Assembly: GCF_902459565.1 (NCBI RefSeq)
Contig: NZ_CABPSN010000004.1
Coordinates: 496,001 to 560,000, forward strand
Source: Pandoraea aquatica
GTDB taxonomy: Bacteria > Pseudomonadota > Gammaproteobacteria > Burkholderiales > Burkholderiaceae
Length of the DNA stretch: 64,000 bases
Reading direction: 5' to 3'
Each line of letters begins with the position of its first letter. Position 1 is the first letter of the stretch. Of the stretch, positions 56,285-64,000 are shown in pieces. The translations under genes were made by a program, and so were the position numbers. The notes under the pieces are model-generated. The model was not told the origin of the DNA. It was given only the letters and a program-made list of their open reading frames with translations, and did not search any database.

Positions 56285-58363
56285 TCAGCTTGCCGACATT
56301 CCGCTGTGGCGCAGCAAAGCGTCGACTTGCGGCGCGCGACCTCGGAATGCGATGAACGACTCCATCGCCTCACGGCTGCCGCCCACGGCGAGAATCTCGT
56401 CGCGATAACGTGCCCCCGTCGCGGTATCCAGCACCGTACCACTCACCTTGGACGCTTCCTCGAAGGCGGCATAGGCATCGGCCGAGAGCACTTCAGCCCA
56501 CTTATAGCTGTAATAGCCTGCCGCGTATCCGCCAGCGAAGATATGGCTGAACGTGTTCGGCCAGCGCGAGAAATCGACTTGTGGGGTGACGTGCAGACGA
56601 TCGTTGATGCGTCGCGACACCTCAAGCACCGACTCCGGGCCACGCGGATCAAAGTCGTAATGCAGATGCATGTCAAAGTCCGAGAAGACCAACTGGCGCA
56701 GCATCATCAGGCCGCTCTGGAAATTGCGTGCGGCGATCATCTTGTCGAACAGCGAGCGCGGCAGGGCGGCGCCCGTATCGACATGCGCTGTCATGTGTTC
56801 AAGGACGTCCCACTCCCAGCAGAAGTTCTCCATGAACTGCGAAGGCAATTCCACAGCGTCCCATTCAACGCCATTGATGCCGGCAACGCCTGCATCTTCG
56901 ACTTGCGTCAGCATGTGATGCAGGCCGTGACCAAACTCGTGGAACAGCGTGATGACGTCGTCGTGCGGCAGCAGGGCGGGCTTTTCTCCGACCGGTGCGG
57001 GGAAGTTGCAGACGAGGTAGGCGACCGGGGTTTGCAGTGCGCCATCGTGCAGACGCTTGCGCGTGCGTGCGCTATCCATCCATGCGCCGCCGCGCTTGCC
57101 TTCGCGGGCGAACAGGTCCATGTAAAACTGCGCGACCAGTTCGCCGTTGCGTTCGATGCGGAAGAAGCGGACGTCGGGATGCCACGTCTCGGCCTCTTGC
57201 GGACGAATCGTCACGTCAAACAATGTCCCTGCAACGCGGAACAAGCCGTCGAGCACTTTGGGGAGCGGGAAATACTGACGCACTTCCGTTTCCGAAAATG
57301 AGTATCGCTGCTGGCGCAGTTTTTCGGACGCATATGCGGTATCCCAGGGCTGCAACTTGTCGATGCCGAGCGACTTAGCCGCGAATGCCTGAAGCTCTTC
57401 CCAGTCCTTCTCCGCATACGGCCGCGCACGACGGGCAAGGTCTTCGAGGAATTCCAGCACCTGCGCAGGCGATTCGGCCATCTTCGGCTCAAGCGAGACT
57501 TCGGCGTAGTTCTTGAAGCCCAGCATTTGCGCTTCCTCGCGGCGCAGCGCGAGTTGCTCCACGACGATACCGGTGTTGTCCCAACCCGCATCGCCATCGC
57601 CGAACTTCGGTCCGAGCTCGGACGCGCGTGTCACGTTCGCTCGATAAAGCTTCTCGCGCAGTGCGCGATTGTCGGCGTACTGGAGCACGGGGAAATACGA
57701 CGGGAAGTGCAGCGTAAACTTCCAGCCTTCCACGCCATCGCGTTCGGCAGCAGCGCGTGCGGCTGCCTTGTCGTCGTCAGGCAGACCCGCGATCTCCGTT
57801 TCATCGGTCACGACGAGGGAGAACTTGTTGGTCGCGTCGAGGACGTGATCGGAGAAGCTCTTCGCAAGGCTTGCCTGTTCTTCCTGAATCTCGGCAAAGC
57901 GCGGCTTCTGATCTTCGGGGAGTTCTGCGCCGCCCAGGCGGAAGCCGCGCATTTCATTGTCGAGGATCTTCTTGCGAGCGGTCGACAGTCCGGCAAACTC
58001 CGGCCCGGCAGCAATCGACTTGTACTTGTCGAACAGCGCGAGATTCTGGCCGACGCTGGCCGAAAATTCAGTGACACGCGGCAGGTTTTCGCTATAGGCG
58101 GCGCGCAGCTCGGGGGTATCGGCGACTGCGTTCAGGTGTCCGATGATTTCCCACGCACGGCCAAGGCCTTCGGTGCCGTCTTCGACAGCGTCGAGAATAT
58201 TGGCCCATGTCGCCGGCGTTGCGGGGTCGGCTGCGCGATCGACGGCCGCGCGCGCCTGCTCCAGCAGCACGTCGACGGCCGGCGTCACATGCTCAGGGCG
58301 AATTTCGGAAAAACGGGGGAGTCCCTCGATGTCGAGAAGAGGATTGCTTTTCGGCGTATTCAT
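56285..58363 (-). CDS. prlC: Oligopeptidase A (M3 family zinc metallopeptidase)
   Basis: 692 residues. Zinc motif HEFGH at residues 475-479 in LFHEFGHGLHHML, then the third ligand region GINGVEWDAVELPSQF. M3 peptidases digest short peptides, including cleaved signal peptides, in the cytoplasm. ATG 58363 is preferred over the GTG at 58378. Lies next to folD on the minus strand, with a terminator in between. Confidence 0.95.
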   Translation of the reverse strand: MNTPKSNPLLDIEGLPRFSEIRPEHVTPAVDVLLEQARAAVDRAADPATPATWANILDAVEDGTEGLGRAWEIIGHLNAVADTPELRAAYSENLPRVTEFSASVGQNLALFDKYKSIAAGPEFAGLSTARKKILDNEMRGFRLGGAELPEDQKPRFAEIQEEQASLAKSFSDHVLDATNKFSLVVTDETEIAGLPDDDKAAARAAAERDGVEGWKFTLHFPSYFPVLQYADNRALREKLYRANVTRASELGPKFGDGDAGWDNTGIVVEQLALRREEAQMLGFKNYAEVSLEPKMAESPAQVLEFLEDLARRARPYAEKDWEELQAFAAKSLGIDKLQPWDTAYASEKLRQQRYSFSETEVRQYFPLPKVLDGLFRVAGTLFDVTIRPQEAETWHPDVRFFRIERNGELVAQFYMDLFAREGKRGGAWMDSARTRKRLHDGALQTPVAYLVCNFPAPVGEKPALLPHDDVITLFHEFGHGLHHMLTQVEDAGVAGINGVEWDAVELPSQFMENFCWEWDVLEHMTAHVDTGAALPRSLFDKMIAARNFQSGLMMLRQLVFSDFDMHLHYDFDPRGPESVLEVSRRINDRLHVTPQVDFSRWPNTFSHIFAGGYAAGYYSYKWAEVLSADAYAAFEEASKVSGTVLDTATGARYRDEILAVGGSREAMESFIAFRGRAPQVDALLRHSGMSAS

Positions 58364-58725
58364 GCGTTCGTTATCCACTTGAAGGGGCTTACGAAGAGTG
58401 TGGGGGCAACCTGTCGAATTTTCCAGTCGTTTTTTTCAACTGATGTCATTGATGTCACCAAACAAGAATTCCTCGCGGATCCTTATCAGGATTGCCTTGG
58501 CGAGGTTTTGTGCGAGCGATGCTTCAGCGGGATGCCTTGTCGTGTTACTCGACGCGGGCCGGGCTTTCGGGCGATTCCGATGTCCTACGTGGACGTTTCT
58601 CATCGGATTTGTGCGGCGTGCGCCCCCAAATAAAAAAGGGCGCGTACGACCCGTTGGCCGTGCGCGCCCCATAAGGCGTTGCTGCAGGAATGACCGTTGC
58701 TTCTGGTCAACGGTCCAACCGGCGA
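58364..58725 (-). other. Intergenic region between folD and prlC
   Basis: No gene seen. It contains the folD terminator near 58650 and presumably the prlC promoter nearer 58400; no clear -35/-10 pair was found. Confidence 0.4.
58629..58670 (-). terminator. folD terminator
   Basis: On the minus strand GGGGCGCGCAC pairs with GTACGCGCCC with a loop of about 12 nt, followed by TTTTTTATTT. Good T tract; it lies 56 nt after the folD stop. Confidence 0.78.
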
Positions 58726-59577
58726 TCAGCCGAGCGCACGCTCCGCTGCCTCAATCGTGTTGACCAGCAACATGGTAATGGTCATCGGGCCAACGCCGCC
58801 GGGCACCGGTGTGATGAAGCCGGCGACATCCTTAACCCCTTGGAAATCGACGTCGCCACAGAGTTTGCCTTGGTCGTCGCGATTCATACCGACGTCGATC
58901 ACCGCAGCGCCCGGCTTGACCATATCGGCTGTGACGATATTGCGCTTGCCCACCGCAGCAACGATCACGTCGGCATTGCGCGTGTGCGCGGCCAGATCGC
59001 GCGTTTTGCTGTTGCAGATGGTGACCGTAGCGCCAGCCTGAAGGAGCATCATGGCCATGGGCTTGCCGACAATGTTCGACGCGCCGATCACGACGGCGAC
59101 GGCACCACGCAGCGGAAACTCCACCGATTCGAGCATCTTCATGCAGCCGTACGGGGTGCAGGGACGGAACAGCGGCGCGCCCGTCATGAGTGCCCCGGCG
59201 TTCGAGACGTGGAAGCCGTCGACGTCCTTCTCCGGCGCAATGGCTTCGAGCACCTTGTGGCTGTCGATGTGCTTCGGCAGCGGCAGTTGCACGAGAATGC
59301 CGTTGATCTTCGGATCACGGTTCAGTTCATCGATTCGTGCGAGCAAATCGCTCTCGGTCAGATCTGCCGGGTAGCGATCGAGCGACGAATACAGGCCGTT
59401 GTCTTCGCAAGCCTTGACCTTGTTGCGCACGTAGACCTGGCTGGCCGGATCCTCGCCGACCAGAACCACGGCGAGGCCGGGTTGATGGCCGCGAGCGGTC
59501 AGTGCAGCGGCGCGCGTGGCGACTTCGGCGCGAATGCGTTTGGCGAGGGCGTTGCCGTCGATGAGGGTGGCGGTCAT
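58726..59577 (-). CDS. folD: Bifunctional methylenetetrahydrofolate dehydrogenase/cyclohydrolase FolD
   Basis: 283 residues. Active-site motif [14 protein letters not shown] with the catalytic Lys, [17 protein letters not shown], cofactor motif [16 protein letters not shown] and C-terminal [15 protein letters not shown]. It interconverts one-carbon folate forms with NADP. ATG 59577 gives the family N-terminus ([15 protein letters not shown]). Confidence 0.96.
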   Translation of the reverse strand: MTATLIDGNALAKRIRAEVATRAAALTARGHQPGLAVVLVGEDPASQVYVRNKVKACEDNGLYSSLDRYPADLTESDLLARIDELNRDPKINGILVQLPLPKHIDSHKVLEAIAPEKDVDGFHVSNAGALMTGAPLFRPCTPYGCMKMLESVEFPLRGAVAVVIGASNIVGKPMAMMLLQAGATVTICNSKTRDLAAHTRNADVIVAAVGKRNIVTADMVKPGAAVIDVGMNRDDQGKLCGDVDFQGVKDVAGFITPVPGGVGPMTITMLLVNTIEAAERALG

Positions 59578-59886
59578 GATGCGTGGATATCGTGTGAAGG
59601 AAGGGGGCTGGCCCAAGGGGCCGGATACGGCGACGCGGGTCGGGCGGGCGACGAGCGCAAAGACCGTATTATACCGGCGCGCTGGTGCTCACGGGAGAGG
59701 GGGCACGGCGTGACGCGCTAACGTCAGCGTTGGCGTAAGTACCGTTGGCGGGGGAACGAAGGGCACAACCCGAGGCGCGCGACCGGCGGTCGGTCGGTGG
59801 GAGCGCTTGGCGGGGCACCGAACTGGGAGTCAGTGCAGCACCCGAAGGCTCGATACCCTGCACCCGAAGGTGCAGGGTGATTCGGC
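59578..59886 (-). other. Intergenic region between the response regulator and folD
   Basis: No gene seen. The hairpin at 59856-59877 (CCCTGCACC/GGTGCAGGG, CGAA loop) lies 9 nt after the response regulator stop and may end that transcript, though it has no T tract. The motif CACCCGAAGG occurs twice (near 59840 and at 59861). Confidence 0.45.
59856..59877 (-). terminator. Possible terminator of the two-component operon
   Basis: Perfect 9-bp stem with CGAA tetraloop directly after the response regulator gene. No T tract follows on the minus strand, so it may be rho-independent only weakly or a 3' end stabiliser. Confidence 0.45.
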
Positions 59887-60534
59887 TTATCGCTTGGACA
59901 GCGCCAGGCGGAGCAGATCGGCAACGGTGTTAACGTTGAGCTTCTCCATGATGTTGGCGCGGTGCGCTTCGACCGTCTTGATACTGATGCCCAGATCGTC
60001 GGCAATCTGCTTGTTCAGGCGGCCAGCGATGATGCGTTCGAGCACCTGGTGCTCACGGCTCGTCAGCTTCCTGAGAAGTTCTTCCGCAGCTTGCTGTTCG
60101 CGATGGCGGCCAGCCTCCTCGCGAGCGGTTCTCAGCATGTTCTCGACCTGCTTGCGCAGCTCACCTTCGTCGAACGGCTTTTCGATGAAGTCCGTAGCAC
60201 CTTTCTTCATCGTCTCGACAGCCATCGGCACGTCGCCGTGGCCCGTCACGAAGATGATCGGCAGGTTGATGCCGCGCTCGATCAGGGCGTCCTGAAGCTC
60301 CAGTCCGCTCATGCCCGGCATGCGGACGTCGAGAATCAGGCAGCCAATCAGGTTGTTCGGGCGGTTGCTTTGCGTAACGTCTGCGCAAAACTGCAGAAAA
60401 TCGTCTGCACTGCCAAACCCTCGCACGTGATATCCATTGGCTTCCAGAAGCCAGCGAAGCGAGTCGCGGACAGCTTCGTCGTCATCGACAACAAAGACGG
60501 TTTCTTGATCGGTATTGATATTGGGTGTCGTCAT
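59887..60534 (-). CDS. FixJ-like two-component response regulator (receiver plus LuxR HTH)
   Basis: 215 residues. Receiver with acidic triad start FVVDDDEAVRDSLRWLLEAN, phospho-acceptor Asp69 in CLILDVRMPGMSGLELQ and Lys in ATDFIEKPFDE; LuxR helix-turn-helix SREHQVLERIIAGRLNKQIA and KTVEAHRANIMEKL at the C-terminus. ATG 60534 follows GGGAGGACT and overlaps the kinase stop (ATGA). Targets unknown; FixJ/TodT-like by domain. Confidence 0.92.
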   Translation of the reverse strand: MTTPNINTDQETVFVVDDDEAVRDSLRWLLEANGYHVRGFGSADDFLQFCADVTQSNRPNNLIGCLILDVRMPGMSGLELQDALIERGINLPIIFVTGHGDVPMAVETMKKGATDFIEKPFDEGELRKQVENMLRTAREEAGRHREQQAAEELLRKLTSREHQVLERIIAGRLNKQIADDLGISIKTVEAHRANIMEKLNVNTVADLLRLALSKR

Positions 60535-63014
60535 AGTCCTCCCCCGGATCCGGATGTCGTATCGCTTTCTAACGGTAACAGAATACAAAAAGTACAACCA
60601 TTCCGCACGCCGTCGATTTCATTGTTTTCTACCCACAGACGGCCGTGGTGCGATTCGATGATCGAACGGCAGATGTTCAGGCCCATGCCCATGCCGTCCG
60701 ACTTGGTGCTAAAGAACGGTTCAAACAATCGTTCGATAGTCGCTTCGTCAACCCCAGGCCCGTGATCGGACACCTGGAATTCAACTGATTTATCCCGCCG
60801 CTCCACATGCAAACGCACCGTCGGGTCGCGTCGTTGCCCCGGCGGGGGCGTGTAGCCGTGCATCGCTTCGGCGGCGTTCTTGAGCAGGTTCATGAGCACC
60901 TGCTCGATCAGCACCGGATCGACGTTGATCTGTGGCAGTCCTGCCGGAAGCTCCGTCACGATACGAATGCGGCGCTTGCGTGCTTCGATCTCCGCGAGGC
61001 CGACGGCGTCCGCCACGATCTCATAAATGGATGACGGTTGTCGCTTCGGCTCGCTTCGTTTCACGAAGGCGCGAATCCGCTTAATGATCATCCCGGCCCG
61101 CACCGCCTGTTGCGACGTCTTTTCCAGTGCCGGCAGCAGGGTCTCAGGCGATGTGCGGCCAGCACGCACCAGCGCGGCTGTGCCCATGCAGTAGTTGTTG
61201 ATTGCTGCGAGCGGTTGATTCAACTCGTGAGCCAGCGACGACGCCATTTCACCCATCGTCGTCAGGCGGCCGGTGAATTGCAGGCGTTCTTCTTCCTGAC
61301 GGGCCAGCTCTTCCGCATGACGGCGGGCCGTAATGTCCGTCGCCACTTGCAATTGCGCGAGATGGCCGTCCACCCACTGAATGTACTGACGTCGGACTTC
61401 GAACCATTTCTGGTGCGTTGGCAGGTAAATTTCCTGCGTTTCCGCCGCCGTATCGGTCAGCGATGCTGCGGGCAGTCCGGCAAAAGCATCGACCATGTCG
61501 ATGTGATCGAGCGACGTCGGTGACAGTTCGCCCCCACCCGACAGCTCAAGGTGGCCTTCAGGGCGCGTGCCGAACAATTGCCGGTAATAGCGGTTGGCGA
61601 AGAGTAACTCTGCCTTGTCGACGGCCAGCACCGATACCGAAGCATCGAGGCTTTCGAGCACCGTCGTGAACCGTTCGTGCGCAGCGGCGAGTTCTTCGCG
61701 GGCGCGTTTGGGCTCGCTGATGTCGGTCAGTGACGACATCCAGCCGGTCTGACGGCCGTGGGCATCGACCAGCGGCGAGACGAACATGCGCGCGTAAAAG
61801 ATCGTGCCGTCCTTGCGCTGCACCCGAATTTCGAATCCATGCGACGGGGCCTTGCCGCGCAGCGTCATATCGATGCGGCGCTGCATCTCGTGAATATCGT
61901 CCTTCGGCCAGTACGGATAGGGCGGCGCACGGTTCATGAGATCCGGCTCGTCCCAGCCCGTCATCCGACAAAACGCGGGATTCACATAGGTGATGTGGCC
62001 TTGCAGGTCGAGGACTCGCATACCGATCACGATGGAGTTCTCCATCGCTCGGCGAAACGATGTCTCATTAAACAGCGCCTGCTGTGCTTCGAACCGCTGG
62101 CGCGTGTGTCGCCAGAGGCTCCAGAGGCTCCAGAGCACGAAGCAGGACAATCCGGCAATCAGCCAAACCAGCGTGTTATTGACGAAGTTGCCGACCGCCG
62201 GATACGAGTAAATGCGCACGGCAAGACTGTGGCCGGGCGGATCGAGTAGCAACTCGTACGAAACGTCGCGTGGCAGCGGTGGTCGTGTGGACGTCGTCGC
62301 CAGCTCGTTGTTGTGCGTGTCGATGAACGACACCTTGAATTTGTCGCCGAGTTCCTGAGGCAACTCGTGAATGAGCAGGCCCTCGACCGAATACACCGCG
62401 CTGATCGTGCCGAGAAACTCGCGCTCGCGCAGTACAGGTACCTGAACGACGATGTAGCTGGCCCCCGAGGCGTCGTAGATCAGCGTGGAGTAAGCGGACC
62501 GCCGTGAGTCACGCGCTGCGCGAAACGCCACCAACAGCTCGTCCTCCATGGGGTGCTGAGCCGAGCCTTGTAGCCGCGAAGCGAAAGGGGAGTCCGCCGG
62601 GACGGCCCACTTCGGCCGTTGCGACGCATCCAGCCAGTTCATGAAGACAATGTCTGCATGATTCTGCATCAGCTCGCTTGCCGTGTTCTGGAAGTGCGCC
62701 ACGTCCTGCGGCTTCGCCGCGGTATCGCGCGCGAGCGAACTGATCTGGTCCTGAATGGCCAGCATATTGAGGCGGATCTGCTGCTGCGCCCACGCGACGT
62801 TTCGATAAAGCGTGTCCTGCTGCTGCTCCGTTTCGCGACGGTTCAGGCTCCACAGAATCAAACTCATCACCACCAGGAAGATCACAATGGAGACGAGCGG
62901 CACCAGCAAGTAGTAGTGCGACTCCGCAAACCCCTGCAACCAACGATTGGAGCGGGCTGGCGTAGCAGCGGACCGGGACGGCGGGGATGAGTTTGCGAGG
63001 CGTGGCGAAAGCAT
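60531..63014 (-). CDS. PAS-domain sensor histidine kinase, FixL/DctB-like
   Basis: 827 residues. Membrane helix at about 34-56, a periplasmic sensor domain (60-275), second helix at about 279-300, two PAS domains (about 320-432 and 445-565), then the HisKA box with His596 in SSLAHELNQPLAAINNYCMG and a HATPase domain (LLKNAAEAMHG, VSDHGPGVDE, GMGMGLNIC). It should phosphorylate the regulator encoded next, which overlaps it by 4 nt. Signal unknown. It sits beside aceE, but divergently. Confidence 0.93.
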   Translation of the reverse strand: MLSPRLANSSPPSRSAATPARSNRWLQGFAESHYYLLVPLVSIVIFLVVMSLILWSLNRRETEQQQDTLYRNVAWAQQQIRLNMLAIQDQISSLARDTAAKPQDVAHFQNTASELMQNHADIVFMNWLDASQRPKWAVPADSPFASRLQGSAQHPMEDELLVAFRAARDSRRSAYSTLIYDASGASYIVVQVPVLREREFLGTISAVYSVEGLLIHELPQELGDKFKVSFIDTHNNELATTSTRPPLPRDVSYELLLDPPGHSLAVRIYSYPAVGNFVNNTLVWLIAGLSCFVLWSLWSLWRHTRQRFEAQQALFNETSFRRAMENSIVIGMRVLDLQGHITYVNPAFCRMTGWDEPDLMNRAPPYPYWPKDDIHEMQRRIDMTLRGKAPSHGFEIRVQRKDGTIFYARMFVSPLVDAHGRQTGWMSSLTDISEPKRAREELAAAHERFTTVLESLDASVSVLAVDKAELLFANRYYRQLFGTRPEGHLELSGGGELSPTSLDHIDMVDAFAGLPAASLTDTAAETQEIYLPTHQKWFEVRRQYIQWVDGHLAQLQVATDITARRHAEELARQEEERLQFTGRLTTMGEMASSLAHELNQPLAAINNYCMGTAALVRAGRTSPETLLPALEKTSQQAVRAGMIIKRIRAFVKRSEPKRQPSSIYEIVADAVGLAEIEARKRRIRIVTELPAGLPQINVDPVLIEQVLMNLLKNAAEAMHGYTPPPGQRRDPTVRLHVERRDKSVEFQVSDHGPGVDEATIERLFEPFFSTKSDGMGMGLNICRSIIESHHGRLWVENNEIDGVRNGCTFCILLPLESDTTSGSGGGL

Positions 63015-63356
63015 GGCGAGATTGTAGCGCAGGCCGACCGGTTTCCCGCTGTCCGAGTCAGTCAGGCCTTGCTTTTCGGAAGTGTCCGATCTTTTTGGTA
63101 AGACGGCCGCTCAAATCACCCTTGAGACCGATCGGTACGCCCAAAAATCGTGATCTGATGGTGTCGGCAACCCATTGATTTTATGTGCAGTGCAGCAGAT
63201 TTCCGCATTATGAAAATTGCTATCGTAATCTGAAATTTCGCTTGCGAAGGCGGGAATAACCTTCGTACAATGCCCCGGTAAAAATGCCGGTAGGCCCGTC
63301 CATGAAGCGGGTTACGACCATTACGCCAACCCGCTAACGACAGACAAGGAGACACG
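63015..63356. other. Divergent intergenic region between the sensor kinase and aceE
   Basis: 342 nt with no gene seen. It becomes A+T-richer from about 63170 to 63240. Contains the aceE promoter candidate and a GGAGA ribosome-binding site before aceE. Confidence 0.45.
63242..63271 (+). promoter_or_regulatory. Candidate sigma-70 promoter of aceE
   Basis: TTGCGA (63242-63247), 18-nt spacer, TACAAT (63266-63271), about 85 nt before the aceE ATG. Both elements match 4-5 of 6 consensus bases. Confidence 0.5.
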
Positions 63357-64000
63357 ATGTCCGCCGTACCTGAAGAAGCCCTGAAGATCGTATCCCCTGC
63401 GGACGCCGATCCCCAAGAAACGCAAGAATGGCTGGCCTCGCTCGAAGGCGTGCTGGCTGCCGAAGGCCCGGAGCGCGCGCATTACCTGCTCGAAAAGCTG
63501 ATCGAATTCGCCCGAATCAACGGCGAGCATCTGCCTTTCTCGGCAAATACCCCCTACATCAACACCATCCCCGTCGACCAGCAGGCCCGTATTCCGGGCG
63601 ATCAGGATGTCGAGCACAAGATCCGCTCGTACACCCGCTGGAATGCGATCGCGATGGTGCTGCGTGCCGGTAAGGACACGAACGTCGGCGGTCACATCGC
63701 TTCGTTCGCCTCGGCCGCTACGCTCTACGACGTTGGCTTTAACCACTTCTGGCACGCCCCGTCCGACAAACACGGTGGCGATCTGGTCTTCGTGCAGGGT
63801 CACTCGTCGCCGGGCGTGTACAGCCGTGCGTTCCTGCTGGGTCGTCTGGAAATGACGCAGCTCGAGAACTTCCGTCAGGAAGTGGACGGCGGCGGTCTGT
63901 CGTCGTACCCGCACCCGTGGCTGATGCCGGACTTCTGGCAGTTCCCGACGGTGTCGATGGGTCTGGGCCCGATCATGGCGATCTACCAGGCGCGCTTCAT
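63357..64000 (+). CDS. aceE: Pyruvate dehydrogenase E1 component AceE, 3' partial
   Basis: The first 214 codons of a homodimeric-type pyruvate dehydrogenase E1. The N-terminus has QETQEWLASLEGVLAAEGPE and RAHYLLEKLIEFARINGEHL, followed by NTPYINTIPVDQQARIPGD, RWNAIAMVLRAGKD, GGHIASFASAATLYDVGFNH and PHPWLMPDFWQFPTVSMGLG. All are family signatures. It oxidatively decarboxylates pyruvate with thiamine diphosphate. CAAGGAGACACG supplies the ribosome-binding site. The rest lies beyond the window. Confidence 0.96.
   Translation, partial: MSAVPEEALKIVSPADADPQETQEWLASLEGVLAAEGPERAHYLLEKLIEFARINGEHLPFSANTPYINTIPVDQQARIPGDQDVEHKIRSYTRWNAIAMVLRAGKDTNVGGHIASFASAATLYDVGFNHFWHAPSDKHGGDLVFVQGHSSPGVYSRAFLLGRLEMTQLENFRQEVDGGGLSSYPHPWLMPDFWQFPTVSMGLGPIMAIYQARF

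Overview
The window is about 63-65% G+C, gene-dense chromosomal DNA. Gene content and order point to a betaproteobacterium of the Burkholderiales, family Burkholderiaceae. The markers are surE-pcm-nlpD-rpoS, the rodZ-ispG-hisS-yfgM-bamB-der-hfq-hflX-hflK-hflC-hisZ-purA block, ffs-dnaX-ybaB-recR, and trxA-rho. The style resembles Pandoraea or Burkholderia; the genus is an inference. I saw no insertion sequence, prophage, CRISPR array or tRNA. Nearly all of the window reads as core chromosome, with one accessory-looking island at about 16.4-26.3 kb.

Layout. 1-5.4 kb: a YejABEF-type peptide ABC importer, with its binding protein cut by the window edge. 5.4-10.4 kb: an exported NlpC/P60 hydrolase behind a promoter that carries an operator-like palindrome, a patatin-like lipoprotein (RssA type), an iron(III)-binding FbpA behind a Fur-box-like palindrome, and a TPR protein. 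10.5-16.1 kb: rho and trxA on the minus strand, then the 4.5S SRP RNA, dnaX, ybaB and recR.

16.4-26.3 kb is the most interesting part: a Fap-type functional amyloid secretion locus. A sigma-54 enhancer-binding activator of the VpsR/FleQ kind precedes a near-consensus -24/-12 promoter. Next come two small exported proteins, a three-repeat minor subunit, a three-repeat major subunit, a strong internal terminator, a C39-family protease (FapD-like), a further exported repeat protein (FapE-like position), and a coiled-coil plus beta-barrel outer-membrane channel (FapF-like). A convergent small exported protein shares motifs with operon members. A LuxR-type regulator of the CsgD/VpsT kind closes the locus beside a 27-bp palindrome.

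26.5-30.8 kb: a class III CoA-transferase followed by a nitrate/sulfonate-type ABC importer; a 40-residue tryptophan-rich ORF sits between its ATPase and permease. 30.9-37.4 kb: surE, pcm, nlpD, rpoS, a PolB-like exonuclease and rlmD. 37.5-55.3 kb: a Bax-inhibitor-like membrane protein, then ndk, rlmN, rodZ, ispG, hisS, yfgM, bamB, der, hfq, hflX, hflK, hflC, a DUF2065 protein, hisZ, purA and a phosphoribosyltransferase. 55.4-64 kb: an exported cysteine-containing protein, prlC, folD, a FixL/FixJ-like two-component pair, and the start of aceE, cut by the window edge.

The large minus-strand ORFs opposite the conserved genes are composition shadows of high-G+C coding sequence and were not annotated.
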